A stretch of DNA of 64,000 nucleotides, taken from Arthrobacter sp. YN (lineage in GTDB: Bacteria; Actinomycetota; Actinomycetes; Actinomycetales; Micrococcaceae). The stretch lies in contig NZ_CP022436.1 of assembly GCF_002224285.1 (NCBI RefSeq), positions 3,224,001 through 3,288,000 of the forward strand. The letters are read 5' to 3'. Positions 17,143-24,778 of the stretch are shown piece by piece; positions within the stretch are counted from its first letter, which is position 1, and each line of letters begins with the position of its first letter. The position numbers and the translations under genes are program-made. The notes below the pieces were generated by a model, which was not told the origin of the DNA, ran no database searches, and saw nothing but the letters and a program-made list of their open reading frames with translations.

Positions 17143-17464
17143 AATTTCCTTCCCCCTTCCCGATCTCGGCGAGGGCCTCATTGAGGCAACCGTGCTGGAG
17201 TGGTTGGTGGAACCCGGCCAACAGGTGGAACGCAACCAGCCGATCGTAGAGCTGGAAACCACCAAGTCAGCGCTCGAATTGCCCAGCCCGCAGGCGGGTA
17301 AAGTGGTGCGTATTCACGGGGCGCCCGGTGACACCGTCAACGTTGGCGAGCCGCTGATCGTGTTCGAGGTTCCGGATGACACCGCCGGGATCGTGGGCAC
17401 TGTTCCGAAGGACGAAGCACCCAAGCGCCGGGTCCGCCTGAGCGCCGTACTCGATGAGGACTGA
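17135..17464 (+). CDS. stand-alone lipoyl-domain protein in E2 position
   Basis: 109 residues: one lipoyl domain with Lys44 in ELETTKSALELP as the lipoylation site, preceded by FPLPDLGEGLIEATVLEW as in E2 proteins. It ends 25 residues after the domain. There is no peripheral-subunit-binding domain and no acyltransferase domain, whereas a normal E2 exceeds 400 residues. No downstream frame encodes the missing parts, so this is a short gene rather than a frameshift. It begins with GTG inside the E1beta stop region with GGAG eight bases upstream. It presumably carries the acyl or hydroxyalkyl group from E1 to another enzyme, perhaps the adjacent hydrolase. Confidence 0.88.
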   Translation: MAEISFPLPDLGEGLIEATVLEWLVEPGQQVERNQPIVELETTKSALELPSPQAGKVVRIHGAPGDTVNVGEPLIVFEVPDDTAGIVGTVPKDEAPKRRVRLSAVLDED

Positions 17465-17468
17465 CACC

Positions 17469-18296
17469 ATGACCGGCAGGCACACAGTGGAACAGCACAG
17501 GCACACAGTGGAGGGCACCGATCCTGGACTGTTCGTCGAGGTGCACCAACCCGCCACGGACGCCGGCCTGCGCCCTGTCCTGCTGATCCACGGCTTTTCA
17601 TCCTCCAGCAAGCTGAACTGGGCGGACAGCGGATGGATCACCACCCTTCAGGACGCCGGCCGCCGGGTCATCACCGTAGACTTGCCGGGCCATGGCCGGA
17701 GCCACTCCCCTGAGGACCGGGACTCGTACACGCCCAGCCGCATCCGCGCCGACCTTCTGCAGATAGTGACCGACGCCGGAGCCCGGCCCCTGCGCGAAGG
17801 TGACCCTTCCACGGGCTTGGACATTGTGGGCTACTCACTGGGTTCGCGGTTGGCCTGGGAATTCGGCGCTACGCAGCCGGACCTGGTGCACCGGATCGTC
17901 CTGGGCGGACCGAGTTCGGCAGACCCCCTCGCAGCCTTCGACCTCGTTGCCGCCCAACGGCACCTGGCCGATGGCACGCCCGTGGAGGACGCATCCACGG
18001 CAGGGCTGCTGAAAATGGCACAAATGCTCCCCAGCAACAACCTGTTCGCCATGTTGTCCCTCATCGAGGCCATCAAGGGAGAACCCTTCGATCCCGCCGA
18101 GGCTGCCCCGCACATGCCCCTGTTGCTGGTTGCAGGCGAGAAGGACGAACGGGCAGCGACCATGCCGGAACTCGCCGCCATAGCAGGCAAGCGGGGTGGG
18201 TTGGTGGAAACGTTGGTCATTCCCGGGCGGACCCACACCAACGTCATCACCAGCCGGGCCTTCAAGGAAGCTGCCCTCGAATTCCTGGGAGTCTAG
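17469..18296 (+). CDS. alpha/beta hydrolase linked to the E1/lipoyl cluster
   Basis: 275 residues with a complete triad pattern: nucleophile Ser123 (VGYSLGS), Asp226 (AGEKDER) and His256 (GRTHTNV), plus the oxyanion turn HGFSS. The gene starts four bases after the lipoyl gene. In AcoC-type proteins of acetoin systems a lipoyl domain is fused to such a hydrolase; here the two parts are separate genes. The N-terminus carries a 21-bp tandem duplication (17477-17518) giving RHTVEQH/RHTVEGT. It may release or transfer the group carried on the lipoyl protein; this is inference. Confidence 0.85.
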   Translation: MTGRHTVEQHRHTVEGTDPGLFVEVHQPATDAGLRPVLLIHGFSSSSKLNWADSGWITTLQDAGRRVITVDLPGHGRSHSPEDRDSYTPSRIRADLLQIVTDAGARPLREGDPSTGLDIVGYSLGSRLAWEFGATQPDLVHRIVLGGPSSADPLAAFDLVAAQRHLADGTPVEDASTAGLLKMAQMLPSNNLFAMLSLIEAIKGEPFDPAEAAPHMPLLLVAGEKDERAATMPELAAIAGKRGGLVETLVIPGRTHTNVITSRAFKEAALEFLGV

Positions 18297-18310
18297 CCGG
18301 CGACACGCAA

Positions 18311-18347
18311 CGGCTGGCCCGGCTGACGGTGATCAGCGGGCCAGCCG
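18311..18347 (+). terminator. hairpin after the alpha/beta hydrolase
   Basis: CGGCTGGCCCG and CGGGCCAGCCG (11 bp, 15-base loop). The right arm lies in the last codons of the convergent MarR-type gene. There is no T-run. Confidence 0.5.
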
Positions 18348-18746
18348 CTCCGCGTTAAGGCTCATGCGCTCCAGCACGCTCAATGCCATGGCGTATTCGT
18401 CAATGCCGATCCCCATGGACAGGTCCTGCCGCGCTGCTTCCACCAGCCGCTGGGCTTCGTGGTATTTCTCCCGTCCGCGGTCACTGAGGACCAGCCGGTC
18501 ATCGACCATGGTGATCAGCCCCCTGCCAACCAGTGCTGCGAGTTCCCTCTCCCGCATCCGGATATCGTTTCCCCACAACGGATGCAGGGATTCCTCCAGT
18601 TGGTCCGGAAGCATGGCGCCCTCGGACAGGAGACTGAGGGTGTGCCATTGACGGCGGCTGAGCTTGATCCTGGCCAGGATGCTGTCCAGTTGGGCTTCCA
18701 GCGCGGCGTCCAGCCTTTTGATCCAGTATCCGATTGGCTTGTTCAC
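18333..18746 (-). CDS. MarR-like winged-helix regulator
   Basis: 137 residues, GTG start. LSRRQWHTLSLLSEG, ERELAALVGRGLITMVDDRLVLSDRG is a MarR-type winged helix with a very short wing, and the flanking helices would form the dimer interface. It lacks the usual DxRxR wing sequence, so it is a divergent member. It converges on the E1/lipoyl/hydrolase cluster and is divergent from the phosphoribosyltransferase gene; either could be its target. Confidence 0.8.
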   Translation of the reverse strand: MNKPIGYWIKRLDAALEAQLDSILARIKLSRRQWHTLSLLSEGAMLPDQLEESLHPLWGNDIRMRERELAALVGRGLITMVDDRLVLSDRGREKYHEAQRLVEAARQDLSMGIGIDEYAMALSVLERMSLNAERLAR

Positions 18747-18792
18747 AAGCCCATGCTTTCAGCGGAGACGCTGCCGGGCAAGGTCTGGACGG

Positions 18793-18798
18793 TAGGCT
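18793..18798 (+). promoter_or_regulatory. possible -10 hexamer TAGGCT of the phosphoribosyltransferase gene
   Basis: TAGGCT lies 34 bases before ATG 18833, which would leave a leader of about 28 bases carrying GGAG. Confidence 0.4.
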
Positions 18799-18832
18799 TG
18801 GAACTGCAACGAATTTCGTGGAAGTGGAGCAG

Positions 18833-19501
18833 ATGGGCATGCGTTTCAAGGACCGTGCGGAAGCCGGTCGACGCCTGGCTGAAGCCCTCCCCCAACTGAG
18901 GGAGCAGCCGGACACCATCGTGCTGGGCCTTGCCCGCGGTGGAGTTCCCGTGGCCGCAGCCGCAGCAACCGGGCTGTACCTGCCCTTCGGCGCTGTCCTG
19001 GTGCGCAAGCTCGGCATCCCCGGCCGCGACGAAACCGCCTTCGGTGCCCTGGCTTGGTCGCAGGGGGATGTCCTCCGTATCGTCAACAAACCGTTGAAGG
19101 AACTCATCCTCGCCCACGGCATCTCCCAGTCCGCGCTCGATGCCGTGGAAGCCCATGAACGTTCCGAGCTCCTCCGGCGCGCGCAGGAGTACCCAGGCAC
19201 CGGCCACGACCTTCGCGGAAAGACTGTAGTGCTGGCCGACGACGGCCTTGCCACCGGTGCCACCATGCGGGCGGCTGTGGAGGCGGTTCGTTCAACCGGG
19301 GCGCGTACGGTGATAGCTGCGGTGCCGGTTGCATCGTTGGAAGCTTCGACGTCGCTGGCGCGGGTGTGCGACGCAGTGATGGTCCTTCACACACCCGGCA
19401 AATTCCATGCTGTCGGCGCGTTCTACGAGCGATTTGAGCAACTGTCCGACGACGACGTCGTAAGCCAACTCGAAGGTGCCGGTGCCGGCGGCCGCAAGTA
19501 G
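18833..19501 (+). CDS. phosphoribosyltransferase family protein
   Basis: 222 residues. The PRPP-binding loop is VVLADDGLATGATM, and the substrate hood near ARGGVPVAAAAA and LVRKLGIPGRDETAFGALA follows the pattern of stand-alone PRTase-like proteins common in actinobacteria, whose substrate is unsettled. Not a classical purine or pyrimidine salvage enzyme by sequence. ATG 18833 with GTGGAG just upstream is preferred to an earlier in-frame start whose extension looks non-coding. A strong bidirectional hairpin follows. Confidence 0.85.
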   Translation: MGMRFKDRAEAGRRLAEALPQLREQPDTIVLGLARGGVPVAAAAATGLYLPFGAVLVRKLGIPGRDETAFGALAWSQGDVLRIVNKPLKELILAHGISQSALDAVEAHERSELLRRAQEYPGTGHDLRGKTVVLADDGLATGATMRAAVEAVRSTGARTVIAAVPVASLEASTSLARVCDAVMVLHTPGKFHAVGAFYERFEQLSDDDVVSQLEGAGAGGRK

Positions 19502-19520
19502 CCGGCGTCGGTCCTCATGC

Positions 19521-19561
19521 AAAAGGCGGGTGCGGTCCATTGTGGACCGCACCCGCCTTTT
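19521..19561. terminator. bidirectional terminator, 19-bp stem
   Basis: AAAAGGCGGGTGCGGTCCA pairs perfectly with its complement across a 3-base loop; A and T tracts flank both sides. It separates the convergent phosphoribosyltransferase and MFS genes. Confidence 0.9.
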
Positions 19562-19575
19562 CTTTGGTGCAGCTT

Positions 19576-20910
19576 TTAGTGGTGAACGCTGTAACCCAGC
19601 GGCCGTCCACGGGTTTCCTTGGCGAGGATCACGCCAATGGCAGAGATGACGCAGAGAACCATGATGTAGATGCCCACCGAGCCGGACCACTTGGTGGTGT
19701 CCAGGAGTGCCTGGGCGATGAGCGGTGCGAAGGCACCACCCAGGATGGCACCCAGGGCGTATCCAATGGAGATTCCGGAGTAGCGGACCTGGGCCGGGAA
19801 CATTTCCGCGTACATGGCGGACATCGGACCGTAGGACAGTCCCAAGCCGATGGTCAGGACGAACAAAGCGGTTCCGTAGAGAACGATGTCCTTGGAATCG
19901 ATCAGCATGAACATGGGGATCATCCAGGCAAAGACCAAACCGTAACCGATCAGGAACGTCTTGACGCGTCCGATCTTGTCCGACAACCAACCGCCCACCA
20001 TGGTGAAGATGAGCCAGCCGAAAGAGGCGATGGTGGTGGCCAGCAAGACCTGCGGGGTGGGCATCTTCAACGTACGCGTGGCGTAGGAGATGAAGAAGGC
20101 GATCAGCAGGTACCCTGCGGCGTTGTTGGCGATGAAGATCAACGCAGCAAGGAGAACTTCCTTCTTGTTCTTGCGGAAGAGATCACCCAAGGGCGCCTTG
20201 CTTTCGGCCTTGCGCTGGGCGATTTCCTTGAAGACAGGGCTTTCACCCACAGCCCGGCGGATGAGGTAGCCCACCACAATCAGGACCACCGACAACAGGA
20301 ATGGCACGCGCCATCCCCATGAGGCGAAATCTTCCTTGGACATTCCCGACTGGAGCAGGAACAACAGGCCGGTGGCCAGGATCATGCCGATCGGAACACC
20401 GATCTGTGGGTAGGCGCCGAAGAGCCCGCGCTTCTTGAGCGGCGCATGCTCCACAGCCATGAGTGCAGCACCGCCCCACTCACCACCGGCGGAGAACCCT
20501 TGGACTACGCGCAAGGTAATCAGCAGGATGGGAGCCCAGACGCCGATGGTTGCGTAAGTGGGCAGCATACCGATCAGCGCAGTAGCTGCACCCATCATGA
20601 CCAGCGTCATGACCAAGACGGCCTTGCGGCCCATCCTGTCGCCGAGGTGTCCGGCAACGAAAGCCCCCAGGGGACGGAAGAGGAAGCTGATGCCGATCGT
20701 GGCGAAGGACAAAAGCTGGGCGACTCCCGGGTTGGACTTCTCCAAAGGAGAGAGGAACAGCGGCGCCAGCAGCGTCGCCGTGAGCTGGGCGAAGATGAAG
20801 AAGTCGTACCACTCAATGGTGGTGCCCACCAGTGTCCCGGCCAGAACCCGGCGCTCTTCGCGCTTGCTGCTGGGTCCTGACGGAGAGTCGACAGTGGAAG
20901 TTGCGGTCAT
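19576..20910 (-). CDS. MFS transporter of the metabolite:H+ symporter (MHS) family
   Basis: 444 residues, twelve helices. Family motifs: GTTIEWYDFFIFAQLTA in helix 1, GHLGDRMGRKAVLV in loop 2-3, RVVQGFSAGGEWGGAALMAVEHAP in helix 4-5 and YGPMSAMYAEMFPAQVRYSG in helix 10-11. MHS members import dicarboxylates, shikimate, proline/betaine or aromatic acids. GGAG five bases before the ATG is the ribosome binding site. Divergent from an IclR regulator that probably controls it. Confidence 0.92.
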   Translation of the reverse strand: MTATSTVDSPSGPSSKREERRVLAGTLVGTTIEWYDFFIFAQLTATLLAPLFLSPLEKSNPGVAQLLSFATIGISFLFRPLGAFVAGHLGDRMGRKAVLVMTLVMMGAATALIGMLPTYATIGVWAPILLITLRVVQGFSAGGEWGGAALMAVEHAPLKKRGLFGAYPQIGVPIGMILATGLLFLLQSGMSKEDFASWGWRVPFLLSVVLIVVGYLIRRAVGESPVFKEIAQRKAESKAPLGDLFRKNKKEVLLAALIFIANNAAGYLLIAFFISYATRTLKMPTPQVLLATTIASFGWLIFTMVGGWLSDKIGRVKTFLIGYGLVFAWMIPMFMLIDSKDIVLYGTALFVLTIGLGLSYGPMSAMYAEMFPAQVRYSGISIGYALGAILGGAFAPLIAQALLDTTKWSGSVGIYIMVLCVISAIGVILAKETRGRPLGYSVHH

Positions 20911-20957
20911 TGGAACTCCATGGGGGTGAGGGTGACTGGTCGGTGCTGGACTTGCAT

Positions 20958-20979
20958 TAACCGACAGAACGGTCAGTTA
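20958..20979. promoter_or_regulatory. candidate operator TAACCGAC-n6-GTCAGTTA
   Basis: An 8-bp inverted repeat with one mismatch, 48 bases upstream of the MHS transporter start and between it and the IclR gene. A plausible binding site for the neighbouring regulator. Confidence 0.4.
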
Positions 20980-21037
20980 GGAAAGAATACTACAATCTGT
21001 GACCCAAAGCACAGCCCCCTGGAAGTTCGCGCCAACA

Positions 21038-21043
21038 TAGGAT
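21038..21043 (+). promoter_or_regulatory. -10 hexamer TAGGAT of the IclR gene
   Basis: TAGGAT is followed by seven bases and ATG 21051; the earlier ATG 21042 overlaps the hexamer itself and is therefore unlikely to start translation. Confidence 0.6.
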
Positions 21044-21050
21044 GGTTCGC

Positions 21051-21788
21051 ATGAATCCCCGCAGCGACGTCCACCCTCCAAAGGAAGCGGCGATACCAGC
21101 TCCGCCGTCTCAAACCCTGTCCCGGGGAATCCGCGCCCTGGAGATCCTCGCTGCGGCAGACAGTCCGCTCAGCATTGCCGAACTCACCGAAGCATTGGGC
21201 GTTCACCGCTCCGTGGCCTACCGAATCCTCCGGACGCTGGAAGACCATTCCCTGCTGGTGCGCGACGACTCAGGACGGGTGCAGCCCGGACCCGGATTGG
21301 CCGTCCTGGCCAGCGGCGTCTCACGGAACCTCCAAACCGCGGCACTGCCCGAACTGACCCAACTCGCCAACACCTTTCATATGACAGCCTTCGTCGCCGT
21401 ATGGGACCACCAGGAATGCGTCACCCTGGTCACGGTCGAACCACGACACTCAGGTGCTGCGCTCGCCCAACACCCCGGAAGCCGCCACCCGGTCAGTACA
21501 GGAGCTCCCGGAATAGCCATCCAATCCACCATGACCGAGGAACGCTGGCAGCAGGTGGGCTCAGGCAACCCCTACCGCCCCGAAGCATATGAGGCGCGCC
21601 GCCTCGGCTACGCCACCAGCCACGACGAGGTCATCGCCGGCCTGTCCTCCATCGCCGCCCCCATCCAGGTTCCGGGAGGACGCCCCGCCGCGATCGCCGT
21701 CGTCTACATCAGATCGGATCAGGACGCCGACGCCGTCGGCAAAGCGCTCGCAGCGAGTGCCGCCCGGATCGAAAGCCAATTGGCCTGA
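21051..21788 (+). CDS. IclR family transcriptional regulator
   Basis: 245 residues. The N-terminal winged helix (about 25-85: LSIAELTEALGVHRSVAYRI, LEDHSLLVRDDSGRVQPG) is followed by the effector domain (about 95-245) with HQECVTLVTVEP and the HPVSTGAPGIAI segment. The region GLSSIAAPIQVPGG is the conserved effector-pocket loop. Divergent from the MHS transporter, so it probably senses that transporter's substrate. Confidence 0.92.
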   Translation: MNPRSDVHPPKEAAIPAPPSQTLSRGIRALEILAAADSPLSIAELTEALGVHRSVAYRILRTLEDHSLLVRDDSGRVQPGPGLAVLASGVSRNLQTAALPELTQLANTFHMTAFVAVWDHQECVTLVTVEPRHSGAALAQHPGSRHPVSTGAPGIAIQSTMTEERWQQVGSGNPYRPEAYEARRLGYATSHDEVIAGLSSIAAPIQVPGGRPAAIAVVYIRSDQDADAVGKALAASAARIESQLA

Positions 21789-21790
21789 AT

Positions 21791-22004
21791 CTCCCCGACA
21801 CCTCCAACGGGCTGCCATTGGACGGACTAGCCCCCGGCTTCGACGCCTACAAGGCGCCCACAGTGCAAGACCTGGCAGGAAAACAGTTCTCCCTCCGTAA
21901 TGACGGTGGCCCCATGACCGTTGCACTTCACCTTCGGCGCCCGCGGACGCCTGATCAGCATCAGCCGGCACAGCCCGGAACTCGACCCTGCTACGGAGAT
22001 GTAG
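21791..22004 (+). pseudogene. remnant of a small protein gene
   Basis: The space between the IclR stop and the next hairpin reads like decayed coding sequence: frame 2 gives LDGLAPGFDAYKAP and LAGKQFSLRNDGGPM with no real start, then frame 3 continues LHFTFGARGRLISISRHSPE and ends at TAG 22004. Joining the two needs a frame change near 21917. The pattern FDxYxxP...LAGKxFxL...F vaguely recalls the N-terminus of MoaF-type beta-barrel proteins, but this is a weak memory-based comparison. I see no promoter or ribosome binding site. Confidence 0.4.
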
Positions 22005-22035
22005 CCCGCAGGAACGGAACTTCACCAGCAGGCAC

Positions 22036-22072
22036 GGAAGCCCCGGCGAGAGGAACACTCGCCGGGGCTTCC
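22036..22072 (-). terminator. hairpin after the APC permease gene
   Basis: A perfect 15-bp stem GGAAGCCCCGGCGAG with a 7-base loop. No T-run on either strand, as is common for actinobacterial hairpin terminators. Confidence 0.6.
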
Positions 22073-22088
22073 CAAGTCTCGCCGGGAT

Positions 22089-23564
22089 TCAGTCCTCGGC
22101 GCCGTGGCCAATCCGGGCGTACAGTGCCGGCTGCGAGCGCCGCAGACGCAAGCCCCAGATGACACCAACAACTCCGGGCAGCAGCACCAGCATCGGCAGG
22201 ACAAACGTAGCGGCCGTGGACTCGGTCTGTCCCAGCAAGACGTTGAAGTTAGTCATGATGAGCACCAAGACGATGGCCAGAAGCACGAACCCCAGGCCAG
22301 GAGCGATCATCCTGACCCACAGGCTTGCCCCGTGCTGCCGCCGGCGGAAGAAGCCGATCACAGCCACCGACACTACGGTCATCAGCAGAACGAGGCCCAT
22401 GGCGCCGCTGTTGGTGAGCCAGGTGAACATGGTCAAGACGGGGTACAGCTCGCCCAGTTCGGACCCGGCGCCGGCAATGGCGAAAGCGATGGTGACGACG
22501 ACGGCAATCACCGTCTGCGCCAGCGAACCGGCCAAGGGCGCCCCGCTTTGTGTCCGCACCTTGGCCAGCGCCGACGGCAGGACACGCTCGCGGCCGAGGG
22601 AGAAGAAATAGCGGGCTACTGCGTTGTGGAAGCTGACGAGTGCTGCGAAGAGGCTGGTCACGAAGAGGACCTGGGCGATGTCGCTGAGCAGTATGCCTCC
22701 GTTGGCACCAAGGAACGCGAACATCATGTCCGGCCCGCTGGCCGCCGCTGATTCGATCACCGCAGAGGGGCCTGCGCCCACGGTCATGGCCCAGGCTGAT
22801 ACGGCATAGAACACCGCGATGATTCCCACGGCTGCGAACGTCGCCCTGGCAACGGTTCGCTTGGGGTCCTTGGATTCCTCACCGTAAATGGCCGCGGACT
22901 CGAAGCCCATGAAGGCTGCGATGCCGAAGGACAGAACTGCTCCGACACCGGGAACGAACAGGCTTTCGGGACTGAAGGTTGCTGCGCTGATGCCTTCGGG
23001 GGCCACAGCCAGGCTGAGGACGTCATACACAATGACCACCAGGAACTCCAAGGCCACCAGCACGCCCAGCACCTTGGCGGACAGGTCTACCCGGTTGACT
23101 CCCAGCCATCCAACAATGGCGATGCAGACCAGGACGGGGATCCACCATGGAACGCTGATGCCAAGCCGTGCGGACAGGAGCGAGGATACGGTGAAACCGA
23201 ACAAGCCGTAGATGCCCACCTGCATGAGGTTGTAGGCCATGAGGGCGATCAGTGATGCTCCCACGCCGGCTGGCCTTGAGATGCCTTGCGCAATGTAGGC
23301 GTAGAACGCCCCTGCGTTGGTGACGTACCGGCTCATGGCGGCATACCCCACGGCGAAAAGCGCCAAAATTCCACCCAGAATCAGGAAGGACAGCGGCACA
23401 CCGGTGACACCGGTGACCGCGAATGTGGTGGTGACACCGCCTGCGAGCACGGTCAGCGGCGCCGAGGCCGCGATGATCATGAAGGTTACTGCTGGTACGC
23501 CGAGCCGCCTTGTGGTGCCTACGGCTCCGGCGGCCCTGCCCTTGACGGGGTTGTCCACGCTCAT
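22089..23564 (-). CDS. APC family permease
   Basis: 491 residues, about twelve helices. RRLGVPAVTFMIIAASAPLTV is the helix-1 substrate motif of a subfamily distinct from the 13.5-kb permease, resembling amine or amino-acid exchangers of the YhdG/EutP-like group. It has GFESAAIYGEESKDPKRT in the helix 6-7 region, which is highly conserved. The ATG at 23564 has CAGGAG six bases upstream, whereas the open frame extends further without one. Divergent from an AraC gene that probably regulates it. Confidence 0.88.
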   Translation of the reverse strand: MSVDNPVKGRAAGAVGTTRRLGVPAVTFMIIAASAPLTVLAGGVTTTFAVTGVTGVPLSFLILGGILALFAVGYAAMSRYVTNAGAFYAYIAQGISRPAGVGASLIALMAYNLMQVGIYGLFGFTVSSLLSARLGISVPWWIPVLVCIAIVGWLGVNRVDLSAKVLGVLVALEFLVVIVYDVLSLAVAPEGISAATFSPESLFVPGVGAVLSFGIAAFMGFESAAIYGEESKDPKRTVARATFAAVGIIAVFYAVSAWAMTVGAGPSAVIESAAASGPDMMFAFLGANGGILLSDIAQVLFVTSLFAALVSFHNAVARYFFSLGRERVLPSALAKVRTQSGAPLAGSLAQTVIAVVVTIAFAIAGAGSELGELYPVLTMFTWLTNSGAMGLVLLMTVVSVAVIGFFRRRQHGASLWVRMIAPGLGFVLLAIVLVLIMTNFNVLLGQTESTAATFVLPMLVLLPGVVGVIWGLRLRRSQPALYARIGHGAED

Positions 23565-23812
23565 AGTGTGCTCCTGCCTCGGTGCCGCGGGAGATTGCGC
23601 GGCACGGTGTCGGTCATTCCGCAATCTTCCTCCGCAGAAGCGTGGCGTGACTTGTCTCACACGGCAGGGTGTTTGTCGGTCCACGCATGCACGATCCCGG
23701 CCTGAATCGCCGGTGTAGAATCGTGGGCAAGCTCACGTCTGTCCAGCAGCCTCTTGGTCGACAGCCATGTCGATGGATTGTGTGGCACGGTGGGACGTTG
23801 AAAGGGAGTTTG
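23565..23812. promoter_or_regulatory. divergent regulatory region, APC permease / AraC gene
   Basis: 248 bases. TGTAGAAT with hexamer TAGAAT at 23716-23721 is the best -10 for the AraC gene and would leave a leader of about 85 bases. No gene is seen here; short open frames in it lack start signals. Confidence 0.4.
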
Positions 23813-24775
23813 ATGACCGTCGCGGCTGATACGGGCCCCACCACTGTGCAGACCATTGTGGCGGAGTCATTCCAGGAGTGGAGCCGGGCCATCTCCAGTT
23901 CCTTCGTGCCGCTGCTGGCTACAGGGCCCCGCAACTCAACTTTCCACGGAACCATGCGTGCACGCGTGTTGGGGCAGATCTCCGTGGTGGAGATTACCGC
24001 CGGACCCCATACCGTTCAGCGCACTCCGGAGCTGATTGCCAAGTCAACGGGCCGCTTCTTCAAACTCAGTATCCAGCTCGCTGGATCGGGCCGCCTGGTC
24101 CAGGACGAACGTCAGGCCGTGCTTCACCCCGGCGATCTCTCCATTTACGACACCTCCCGCCCTTACGAGCTGACGTTCGACGACGACTTCCGCACCTTGG
24201 TGCTGATGTTCCCGCACGTTTTGCTGGACCTGCCGGCCGAGGCCATGGGCCACGTCACTGCCTTGCGCATTCCGGGCGATGAGGGCCTGGGCCAACTCAT
24301 CAGCCCCTTTCTGGTGCGACTGGCCGATAACCTTGAAGCCCTGTCGGGCACCAACGGTCTCCGGCTGGTACACAACGCACTGGACCTGGTGACCACGCTC
24401 TTCAATGGCGAGCTGGATCAGCTGATCGAGACCGGACGGGATCCGCATCTGCTGCTGCTGGGGCGTATCCACGACTACATCGAGGCAAACCTCGGTGATC
24501 CCGAACTCTCACCCGGAACCATTGCCGCTGCCCACTACATCTCGACGCGGCATCTGCACGATCTCTTCCAGGAAATCGGCACCACCGTGGCCTCTTCCAT
24601 CCGGCAGCGGAGGCTCGAACGGTGCCGACGGGACCTGAGGGATCCTGTGCTGAACGATCGCCCCGTCACGGCGATCGCAGCACGGTGGGGGTTCACCGAT
24701 GCCGCCCATTTCAGCCGCATCTTCCGGGCAGCCTTCGGGAACTCCCCCACCGGCTACCGCAACGAGGCCGTGTAG
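23813..24775 (+). CDS. AraC family transcriptional regulator
   Basis: 320 residues: an N-terminal AraC-binding-like domain (about 20-200; LSIQLAGSGRLVQDERQAVL, GDLSIYDTSRPYEL, the pattern of the NitR/FeaR-type group) and a C-terminal double helix-turn-helix (about 220-318) with STRHLHDLFQEIGTTVASSI and AARWGFTDAAHFSRIFRAAFG. ATG 23813 has AAAGGGAG four bases upstream. Divergent from the APC permease, its likely target. Its stop is three bases from that of the convergent MFS gene. Confidence 0.9.
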   Translation: MTVAADTGPTTVQTIVAESFQEWSRAISSSFVPLLATGPRNSTFHGTMRARVLGQISVVEITAGPHTVQRTPELIAKSTGRFFKLSIQLAGSGRLVQDERQAVLHPGDLSIYDTSRPYELTFDDDFRTLVLMFPHVLLDLPAEAMGHVTALRIPGDEGLGQLISPFLVRLADNLEALSGTNGLRLVHNALDLVTTLFNGELDQLIETGRDPHLLLLGRIHDYIEANLGDPELSPGTIAAAHYISTRHLHDLFQEIGTTVASSIRQRRLERCRRDLRDPVLNDRPVTAIAARWGFTDAAHFSRIFRAAFGNSPTGYRNEAV

Positions 24776-24778
24776 CAA

